Position numbers and translations under genes: made by a program
Notes under the pieces: model-generated
What the model saw: the letters and a program-made list of their open reading frames with translations, nothing else
Database searches by the model: none
Told to the model about the DNA's origin: nothing
Source: Prorocentrum cordatum
Lineage: Eukaryota; Sar; Dinophyceae; Prorocentrales; Prorocentraceae
DNA: 23,824 nucleotides
Reading direction: 5' to 3'
NCBI GenBank assembly: GCA_963575745.1
Contig: CAUYUJ010015508.1
Span: 304,855 to 328,678 of the forward strand
Shown: piece by piece, positions 16,806 to 23,824 of the stretch
Layout of the letters: every line of letters starts with the position of its first letter
Numbering within the stretch: position 1 is the stretch's first letter

Positions 16806-18287
16806 TCAATAGTTCGAGGGCCTGTTTCGGAACGGAAGCGTCGCAATTCCGCCTGCCTGGAGACACCTCAGCAACTTCGCGCAAGTCATCCTCGCCCCCG
16901 CTCTGCGCGCGCGCCGGCGCACCCAGGCTGCTTTCGCCGCTTCAAACACGCGGCCATGGGCATTCTGCCCACCCCCGCGAGAACCTCGCCCGAGGGCTGG
17001 CGCCCTGCCTCGCTTGGAATCCTGACCCAGCGCAGAAAACTGAGGGGGCGGCGAATATAGGCGCTCCCATCGTCGGGGCGAGGCAAGAGCGGTCTGCCTC
17101 AACCCCGCCCAAGCCGGCGCTGGCGACATAATCGCCGAACGCCGGCCTCCCTGGTCACGGGCGCCCAACGGCGTTGCCCCTGCCCCAACAATCCTTCCCG
17201 AATGGGCAGGACTGTCCAGCCAGGCGCCTCCAGCGTCGTCGCTTCCCCTTGCTCTTGCCGCCCCCCTTCGACTTGCCCTCGTCGTTGCCCCGCGCGGGCG
17301 CAACGCTCCTCCTGGCGTTCTGCGCTGCGGCAGACATCTGATCCTTGCTCCGCTTGCGGGGGGGGGTCTTGCCCATCCTGCCCATGCGCGCCTCGCACTT
17401 ATCGCGAGAGAACTCACCCCCCCACGCGGCCCGTCGACGCCCGCGGGGACATTCCTCGGAAGACAAGGGACAGGCCCCACGGCTAAATGAATAGCATAGA
17501 CATTCTTCTCGAAGTTGACACTGGAGGCGCGGCTCTGCGAGCGATCGCGGTCCGCGCCGCCACCCTCGGACCGGTCGGAGGGGCGCTCTTGGCTGCTGCC
17601 GCGATCGCCGTCGTTGCCCTTTCCGCCACCTTTCTCCTTGTCTCCCCTCTCCCCCCCGCCGCCCGCGCCGCCGCCCTGGCCCGACTGGGCAGGCGCAGCC
17701 TGTGCTGGGGCGGCGGGGCCCCCACTTCCATTCGGATGCCGGCACGGACACTGCGCCCAAACGCATGGGCATTTGCCCTGAAGAAACTTTTTGCATGGTA
17801 CCGACCTCTTGAGGCGACCGTCTTTCATGCATAGAGTATGTCCGTCCTTGCCGGCGCGCCCCCCCCATCCTTCGCCCTTCTCGCCTTCCACAAGAAGACC
17901 GCGGGAGTTCAACATCCCCTGCTGCTTTCCGCGCGTGGTCTGCCCTCGTTCTTTGCGCATGATGTCACTGACCCTCGATAGCAACCATTCGTAAGTCTCC
18001 ATTCCACTGCCATACTCGTCGCTGCATTGGTCGTAAAGTACTAGAGTGAACTCCATGCGCGGGCATTTTTGCATTTGGCTCGAGAAATGCCCCTGCATGG
18101 CGGGGCGAAAAGAGTCGCTCAATTCCTCCATCTCGTCGAGTGTCCTTACCCGCGCATCATAGAAGTGGACCAGGTCGGCATCCTCCTCTCTGACCGCGCC
18201 ACGGATCTGAATATCCAGCAGATCCGCGCACGCATGCGCCTGACCGCGACCCCGGCGGGCGGCCACACGCACGGCATTTATGCGCAA
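16806..18287 (-). pseudogene. Gag C-terminal half with CCCH zinc finger
   Basis: The open frame starts with TTG directly after a stop, so it lacks its own start. Residues ~38-130 (HFYDARVRTLDEMEELSDSF through GMETYEWLLSRVSDIMRKER) look like the helical gag domain of dinoflagellate copia-like elements. A zinc finger follows at residues 165-184 (CKKFLQGKC then PCVWAQCPCRH, spacing C-x7-C-x6-C-x3-H; bases 17736-17795). A Gly/Lys-rich tail comes next. Beyond about 17400 a shift to another frame (SKGGGKSKGKRRRWRR) looks more gag-like than the open frame, so the end of this frame to 16806 is probably out of register. Confidence 0.72.
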
Positions 18288-18487
18288 CTATTTAAGACAT
18301 GTTCCATCATGCTTCTGGCGGTCTGCGAGGAGATGCCCAATCTTCAGATCTCATTCGCAAGATGACGCAACTGCGATGATGAATGCCTGTCTTCAACTCC
18401 TGTGACATGAGGTGAGCTGCGATCATCATGCCGAGCCGGACGACATGGCCAGAGTTTCTCAACTCCTTCGCATCTACACTTTCAACG
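18288..18487 (-). pseudogene. Gag middle segment, frameshifted
   Basis: Between the two better gag pieces the minus strand gives helix-like peptides in changing frames (VDAKELRNSGHVVRLGMMIA, then HHRSCVILRMRSEDW), interrupted by stops. Position and residue character fit the gag domain. Confidence 0.45.
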
Positions 18488-18615
18488 TCAAAACGCTACC
18501 CAACTAACCGCCCCCTCGCAATTCGGCAAAGCCGACGCCGCCGCCCTGGCAACGTTGCGACGCCACCGCTGATAGTTGGCCGAATCAGGGATCGCTTCCA
18601 AGAGTATCTTCACCG
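18488..18615 (-). pseudogene. Gag core domain start
   Basis: Reads VKILLEAIPDSANYQRWRRN, then VARAAASAL, before a stop. The IP-x-x-x-x-(Y/F)-x-x-W-(R/K) pattern is typical of the start of the gag (UBN2-like) domain in these elements, where KL-x-PIP-x-x-x-x-F-x-x-W is usual. Upstream in the same frame lies a Gly/Pro-rich hinge. Confidence 0.65.
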
Positions 18616-18797
18616 TCCTGCCTGCGTCGCTCCAATATTGCGCAGCGGCTGGACAACATCCATAAACGAGAAAGGGGGGCCATCGCCGCCGCCGCCTCGC
18701 GGGGGGTCGCCTCCAGGCGGTCCTCCGCCGCGCCGACGCCGACGATCTGGATTGCCATCCTCCTCTCCGCCCGGCGCTGGGCACCCGTCGCCTTCAA

Positions 18798-19260
<463 letters not shown>

Positions 19261-20089
19261 ATTTTCATTATCTCCCCGTGTGAAGATTCTCGGGGAACTC
19301 CGCGGCGCCGGAGGCGTGCGCCCCGTGAAAGAAGTCGCAATGCTGGCGCGAGCTGTTCCCGAGTAGGCATTCGACCCCTTCTGGGCCCCGATCTCTCGCT
19401 CAACTCCTTGCCCCAGATCCTGGGCCGGATTTCTATTCCACGCTCAGCGCGCATCCCTGCGTCCTCCTTTTCCCGCAGCGTAGCCTGTTCGAGAATTTCT
19501 TGGGCCTCTCATTCTCAGCCCTCGCAGAAGCTTCAAACTCAAAGCTTCAAACTTAAGCGGCCCCTTCGATTCAGCGCTCTCAGCCCGACGGCCATCGCCC
19601 CCCGAGGCACGGCCCTGGGCGCGCGCAGGCCGAAGCAATCGATCGCGAAAGCCGGCCCTCGGCATAGTCGCAGGGGCGCTCTCATCCCGAAGCTTCTTCC
19701 TCGCCGGATGTCCCCCGCTTCCTTCCTCCTGAAGTCTTTCCTCAGCTTCATCGCGTCCCGCGGCTGAATCTCCCCGCAGCAGCGCGCGCGCATCTCGCCA
19801 CCCAGCGCAAAAAAACACGCCTTCGCTGCATAAGTGACAGTCGCGAGAAGCCACCTTGGATCACAAGAAACACCATAAGGCCCCCGCGCGTGGATTACGC
19901 TCCGAATTTCCGCGCGAGGCTGGTCGCCCAGCCGCTGTCGGCGCCGACGATGGCGCAATGGGCACTGCCGCCGCACTCGCCCGGGCTGCCGACCTGGCCC
20001 CGAGGGCGTTGCTGAAAATACTCCGATCGGGATCCACTGCATCTGGCGCTGGCCCACCTCGCGACACAAACTGCCCCGTTCGGCTCCCC
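19261..20089 (-). pseudogene. Decayed gag N-terminal region
   Basis: Coding-like pieces in several frames, for example EILEQATLREKEDAGMRAER near 19450-19510 and WLLATVTYAAKACFFALGGE near 19780-19850. Stops and frame changes break it up. A 14-bp tandem duplication (AGCTTCAAACTCAA word) lies at 19527-19555. It is assigned to the element by position only. Confidence 0.4.
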
Positions 20090-20646
20090 GACCCTTCATA
20101 ATTTGCGCGCTCTTCCGTTCTGCTGCACGCGTCCTCGCTGCGACCCTCTCTTCAGCATTATCTCAGATTCGCCGCGCCCCCTCACGAGCGTGTGACATCT
20201 CGGCCGCAGAACGAACATGGCCCTCATCCGCGACGATTCGGTCCGTCTCGGCATATTCGACAGCAGCGGAAGCCTCCGCGGCTTGTCGCGCGTTCCGATC
20301 CCCTGCTGCTCGCAACTCCTGAACCGCTCGCGACATAATCGTCCGCAGAGCAACGCCGGCCCCCAGGACGACGCACCCCGCCCCCTCTCCGAGGTGCTTC
20401 CCCCGGAGAAGTTCTTGGCGCTCGGAGGAAACAGTGATCTCCAGGCTGTCGGCGAGCTCCCCCATTCCCTCTGTTGCGGCGAAGGCCGTTTAAGCAGCCG
20501 ACGCCTGTCGACGTTCCTCCGGGCAGCGCGCGGCGTTCGCCGTGGTCTCCCAGCGTCGCTCCAACTGAAGGGCGGCGACCGCCTGTCGCTGCAACTCCGA
20601 CTGTAGTCGTTGCCCGCGCATTTCCGCAAGATCTCTCGCCCTTATC
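20090..20646 (-). pseudogene. Coiled-coil gag-like segment with two in-frame stops
   Basis: One frame runs from 20646 to about 20090 and reads as charged helix with heptad-like spacing: LAEMRGQRLQSELQRQAV, later ADSLEITVSSERQELLRGK, AVEYAETDRIVADEG and NAEERVAARTRAAERKSAQ. It is broken by TAA at 20490-20492 and by a TGA at 20163-20165. A long coiled coil at the N-terminus of gag is common in dinoflagellate copia-like elements, and this piece lies upstream of the gag core on the same strand. It could instead be the remains of an unrelated coiled-coil gene. Confidence 0.55.
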
Positions 20647-20687
20647 TGCATAAAATAAAACCTCTTTCTGTCCTCAGGTTCACGCCG

Positions 20688-21173
20688 CTAGTCCGCGCGC
20701 AACACAGCGCAGCGGCGCGAGCAAAGCGCAGCGCACGTCGGGCACGGGAAGTCCAGGTCACAGAGACCGCATGTGCCCAAGCGCCCGGAGCAGACAGGCT
20801 TCTTACACTGACCCGATAAACCAAGACATCGCGACTCTGGCACAACGGCGAATTCCGGCCCAGAATAGTTGGCACGCTCGGCGTCAACGCGCATGCTGAA
20901 AGCTCTGAACCTGCCCGACAGGTTGGACAGATCAGATGCCCCAGATCGCGGTCTTGTGGCCCTCGGCCTGCCCCTGCTCCGCGCGCGGGGAGAGCGGGCC
21001 CGTGCGTCGGGCGCCCCAGATGTCGAGGCGGGTGCTATTTGAATCGCCCGGGAATGGCGCGGCGGGGGCGCAAGAACATCGCTCCCGGGCTTCCCCCCCG
21101 GAGCGAGCTCAGCGCTGTGCTCCTGGATGCCGACAGAACTGCTTCGCTTCCCGAGTGGCAGGCTGTTGAGCAA
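20688..21173 (-). other. Cys-rich open frame, possible zinc-binding exon
   Basis: A 161-codon frame with no ATG at its start (it opens with TTG; the first ATG is at codon 94). The last 45 residues hold nine Cys, at residues 116, 123, 128, 135, 138, 144, 147, 151 and 155, including CGLC and CPTC pairs (CGLCDLDFPCPTCAALC). This spacing suggests a zinc-binding knuckle or cross-brace fold. The family is not recognised. It ends at TAG about 40 bases before the coiled-coil frame, with a possible intron acceptor between, so it may be the first part of the same gag or a separate gene fragment. Confidence 0.45.
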
Positions 21174-21507
21174 GTAACAAGCTCACGTCTCTGCATGCTC
21201 GTCGCTCCTATAGGGCCGCCCACGAACTCCCCCTCTACGATTCCCCCTAAATGCCGCTCCAAAGAATCGCCAGATGGGATCACGGCATGATCGCGTCACG
21301 CGAGCGGCGCCTGCACAGGGGGGATCGCCCAGAAGGATCAGGAATCATGCGGTCATAGACCTCGCCTCCTCCATCGCGTGGCCGATGATCACCGCGAATG
21401 CCGATGGGTCTGGGCGCCGACCTGCGAGAAATTTTCGCCCGACGAAATCGACTCCGCGTCGCGCTCGCCGTCGGAGCGGTGAATGCGGGCGTCAGGTTGG
21501 TCACCAA
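21035..21507 (-). other. Short coding-like frames, unassigned
   Basis: Two minus-strand frames (21035-21283 and 21280-21507) have mixed, protein-like composition, but neither has a recognisable motif and they do not join in one frame. They may be 5' parts of the decayed element or chance. Confidence 0.25.
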
Positions 21508-21537
21508 TTGGCACGGGATCCTCTTCGTTTCTCCGAC

Positions 21538-21771
21538 TCAGTCGGGGCGCGCGGCGCCCATGATCTTCGGGGCATCAGGACGAGGCTCGTCATCGAATGA
21601 GAGGTCCCAACAGATCTCGGCGGGAAGACGTCGGTTCGATTTCCCGACATAGCCGGCGGGGTCCATTTCAGGAGCATCCACGCTCATGCCGTGGCGCGGC
21701 TCCTCGTTAGGTTGCACATCATCCTTGGATGGTTGGAACATAGCCCCCTCGTCTGGTAGAACCACTTGCAT
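21538..21771 (-). other. 77-codon reading frame, unassigned
   Basis: Begins with ATG at 21771 and reads an acidic, Pro-rich peptide (MQVVLPDEGAMFQPSKDDVQ onward). An overlapping 69-codon frame starts at an ATG at 21893 and stops at 21684 in another frame. Either could be a short peptide or a decayed exon. No motif seen. Confidence 0.25.
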
Positions 21772-21899
21772 CGAAGATCGAACTTTCGGCTGCTAACCAG
21801 TGTTTTGTCAATTCTCGGTTGATGCAGGATCTTTCTTGCCTCAACTGATAGGCGAAATGTGATCATGCTCATCTCGCGTATGTTTCTCTTCATCTCTGT

Positions 21900-22205
21900 C
21901 TTGTAGTAGTCTCGTGATCCGGTTCAACTTATGCATGGGCGATGTACTCCTGATTGCCATGGCGATAAGAGTTTATAAGTGTCCGTTAAAACTTTGGTTG
22001 ACAATATGGATAAGAGAGGTCCCGGCCAGCCAGGGGAGGGCGCCTGGGAGGGCGCACGCGCGCGGCGGGCGGGGCGTTGCTTTCCTCGAGCCAACACGCA
22101 GCTTCGGTCACTTAGCTGCGCGTTGGAGATGGGCACGGGGGGATGACGAAATCAACTCCAACGTTGTCTTGGTCGATACTATGATTTTACGATTTGCGCA
22201 TGCAG
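21900..22205. other. Spacer, no recognised gene
   Basis: Balanced to GC-rich sequence with no convincing frame. It contains a leader-like but unconvincing word at 22083-22105. Confidence 0.4.
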
Positions 22206-22450
22206 GAAGGAGCGGAGGAGCTGGAGGATACTTAGATGGAGGAACATGAACATGGACGGTCGCATCAGCATGGCGCACATCACAAACAATAGCACAAGCA
22301 ACAGGAAACAATTGTGACAGGAGAAGCTCGAGGAAGATGACAACAGCAACGTAAACAGCAGCATCAGGAACGGCAGCACCAGCAGCAGCAGGATGAGTAG
22401 CAGAGCAACAGCAGCAGAAACAGCAGGAGCAACAGAGAAAGAAAAACCAC
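22206..22450. repeat. CAG/CAA-type low-complexity tract
   Basis: Interrupted CAGCAG, CAACAG and GGAGGA words on the plus strand, giving Leu/Val/Ala-rich peptides on the minus strand that have no other protein features. Confidence 0.75.
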
Positions 22451-22756
22451 ACCCCGTGGGGCGCTGGCCGCATAAGTAGGAATAGCACGCAGGATCAAGA
22501 GGGGCAGGAAGAAAAAACACTACGAGGGGGCCAGGTTCGTCCATCAGCTAGAAATTCGCAGGCCCAGGTGCTATCCTCAAGAGGAGGATCCAAAACGCCT
22601 GGGGAATCAGGAGCAGGGAGAGGAAACCGCTTCCCTGTGGACCGCGCGCTGGCCTCGGCGTTGGGCCTCCTGTCCGCGAGGTGCGCGATCGGCCTCGCGG
22701 GGCGCGCGGCCGAGGCCCCCCCGCAGCGGCAGGCGGGTCGTCAGCGGGCCCGCTCG
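22451..22756. other. GC-rich spacer
   Basis: No gene, RNA or repeat family recognised. The sequence becomes very GC-rich toward the foldback element at 22784. Confidence 0.45.
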
Positions 22757-22783
22757 GCGTTCCCCTCCCCGCTTCCCCAGCCT
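22757..22783 (+). repeat. 27-bp direct repeat, left of foldback element
   Basis: Starts GCGTTCCCCTCCCCGC. It matches 22977-23003 at 26 of 27 positions and abuts the foldback element. Confidence 0.9.
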
Positions 22784-22976
22784 TACGTCGGGCCTTTCCC
22801 CCTAGCAGGGGGATTTTCGACTAAAAATAAAGAAATACCCCAAACATAATCAACAAATAGTTCAAAAACAATCGAGGGTCTATTGTTTTAGTATTTTTTG
22901 ACCTGTTTGGGGTATGTTTGGGGTATTGTTTATTTTTCGTCGAAAATCCCCCTGTAGGGGGACACGTCCGACATGA
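22784..22976. mobile_element. 193-bp AT-rich foldback (MITE-like) element
   Basis: Both ends carry a CGTCGG-like word and then CCCCCTA(G)CAGGGGGATT, TTTCGAC, AAAAATAAA and ATACCCCAAACATA in inverted orientation. The inverted arms continue imperfectly almost to the centre, where CAATCGAGGGTCTATTG can form a small hairpin. It is strikingly AT-rich within GC-rich DNA and codes for nothing. A 27-bp near-identical direct repeat touches each end, which is long for a target duplication and may be a pre-existing tandem into which the element inserted. Confidence 0.88.
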
Positions 22977-23003
22977 GCGTTCCCCTCCCCGCTTCCCCCG
23001 CCT
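22977..23003 (+). repeat. 27-bp direct repeat, right of foldback element
   Basis: Partner of 22757-22783. It differs at one position near its 3' end (C for A). Confidence 0.9.
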
Positions 23004-23175
23004 CTTCTCGGCGGCGAGCGAGGGGAGGGAAGTGAGAGGGAGAAGGCCCTCTCAGAAGGCGGCGGGACCTCTCAAAGCCGTCGCGCCGCTGAGGACACAG
23101 AAGGCCGGGGGCTCCCGAGCCCTCCGAGAAGGTCCGCCCCCTCTCACTTCCGCCCCTCGCTCGCCGCCGATCTTC
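23003..23175. mobile_element. 163-bp MITE-like element with TCTTC target duplication
   Basis: Terminal inverted repeats at 23008-23040 and 23139-23170 begin TCGGCGGCGAGCGAGGGG and continue GGAAGTGAGAGGG, with one gap and one mismatch by eye. TCTTC lies immediately outside each end (23003-23007 and 23171-23175), as expected for a 5-bp target-site duplication. The interior is GC-rich and non-coding. Confidence 0.82.
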
Positions 23176-23235
23176 GTCGGTCTGCGCGTCGTTCTTCGCC
23201 GACGTCGTTGTCGTCCTTCGCCTTCCCCGCTCGGA

Positions 23236-23585
23236 GGGCGAGGAGGAGGAGGAAGAGGAGGAGGAGGAAGATGACGAGGACGAGGACGAGGACGAGGACG
23301 AGAACGAGGAGGAGGAGGAGGATGCGGAGGAGGAGGAGGTTGAGGAGGAGGAGGAGGAGGAGGCGGTGGAGGAGGAGGAGGACGACGAGGAGGAGGACGA
23401 CGAGAAGGAGCAGGAGTAGGACAAGGCGGAGAGAAGGAGGGAGGACAGAGGAGAGAGGAGAGGCGGAGGAGGGGGGAGGAGGGGGAGAGGATAGGAGGAG
23501 GAGGAGGAGAGGAGATAGGGGTAGGAGGAACGAGAGGGAGGAGGAGGAGAGGAGGAGAAGGAATGAGGGAGGAGGAGGAGGACGC
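23236..23585. repeat. GAG/GACGAG microsatellite
   Basis: Interrupted (GAG)n with a GACGAG hexamer block at 23272-23306, then looser GGAGGA text. The poly-Ser and poly-Leu minus-strand frames are repeat translations. Confidence 0.92.
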
Positions 23586-23824
23586 GCCCCTTTTCGGCGC
23601 ACCCAGGAGGACGACGAGGAGGAGGACGACGAGCCACCCTCCTCAGCACGCCTCTCTGCCTCCCCGTGCCGCCGGCACGGCGGCTCCTCTCTTGGGGCTC
23701 TCACGGAGCTCGCCTGGGCCGTGCCTGGAGCTCTCTGCCTGTGCCCCGCCAGGGCTCCACTGGGGGGCTCCTTGGAGCCCGGCTGGTCCTCCTGGACGCG
23801 CCCAAGAGGGGCGCGTCCTCCTCC
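23586..23824. other. GC-rich end region with short palindromes
   Basis: Contains GTGCCGCCGGCAC near 23669 and, at 23794-23818, the inverted repeat GGACGCGCCC / GGGCGCGTCC with a 5-base loop. GGGGCTC and CTTGGAGCCC phrases belong to the GC-rich phrase family seen elsewhere. No gene. The window ends inside this sequence. Confidence 0.55.

Noticed and set aside
18055-18095. Leader-like word (GCATTTGGCTCGAG) on the plus strand
   Set aside because: It lacks the CCGTAG part and lies inside the gag coding frame on the other strand, where the bases are explained by codons.
22083-22105. Possible third spliced-leader relic on the minus strand
   Set aside because: The match needs a 2-base insertion and four mismatches, and no convincing gene starts downstream of it.

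Overview
The window looks like nuclear DNA of a dinoflagellate. The best evidence is at 4026-4062 on the minus strand. There a degenerate copy of the 22-nt dinoflagellate spliced leader (19 of 22 positions match the consensus as I know it) is followed at once by a second, 5'-truncated leader-like copy, and an intronless reading frame begins 55 bases further on. This is the signature of mRNA that was trans-spliced, copied back into the genome and trans-spliced again. High GC in most of the window, many microsatellites, almost no single-copy coding sequence and a dinoflagellate-type Ty1/copia gag-pol fossil all fit. No rRNA, tRNA, CRISPR array or bacterial-type operon was seen.

Layout. 1-860: pyrimidine-rich low-complexity DNA. 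875-2045: a minisatellite of about 24 copies of a 49-bp unit. 2196-3971 (minus): the only intact, plausibly functional gene, a 591-residue protein with about six membrane segments and a long polar tail, unrecognised. 4026-4062: its leader relics. 4063-5230: sparse DNA with copies of a dispersed ~70-bp motif. 5230-5935: a 160-bp tandem repeat. 5950-11175: a mosaic of purine-rich microsatellites, a direct-repeat pair around a Pro/Thr-coding repeat, a 210-bp tandem with a hairpin, a 186-bp foldback and GC-rich phrase repeats. 11181-12670: two AT-rich microsatellite blocks facing each other. 13184-14228: three ~300-bp units in alternating orientation, making two large palindromes.

14.3-20.6 kb (minus strand): a decayed retroelement in the right order. 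It has coiled-coil gag, a gag hinge invaded by a 350-bp GA/CT microsatellite, gag core, a CCCH zinc finger, a protease remnant with D-A-G in place of D-T/S-G, an integrase zinc-finger remnant, integrase core and the SH3-like domain. It carries frameshifts and in-frame stops, and no reverse transcriptase or RNase H follows. A Cys-rich reading frame and smaller coding-like pieces lie upstream at 20.7-21.9 kb.

22757-23175: two adjacent foldback elements, one between 27-bp direct repeats and one with ~33-bp terminal inverted repeats and a 5-bp duplication. 23236-23824: purine-rich microsatellite and GC-rich phrase sequence. No operon-like cooperation is visible. The window is one retroposed host gene in a field of tandem, foldback and retroelement DNA. 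Identities and copy numbers were judged by eye; no search or alignment program was run.
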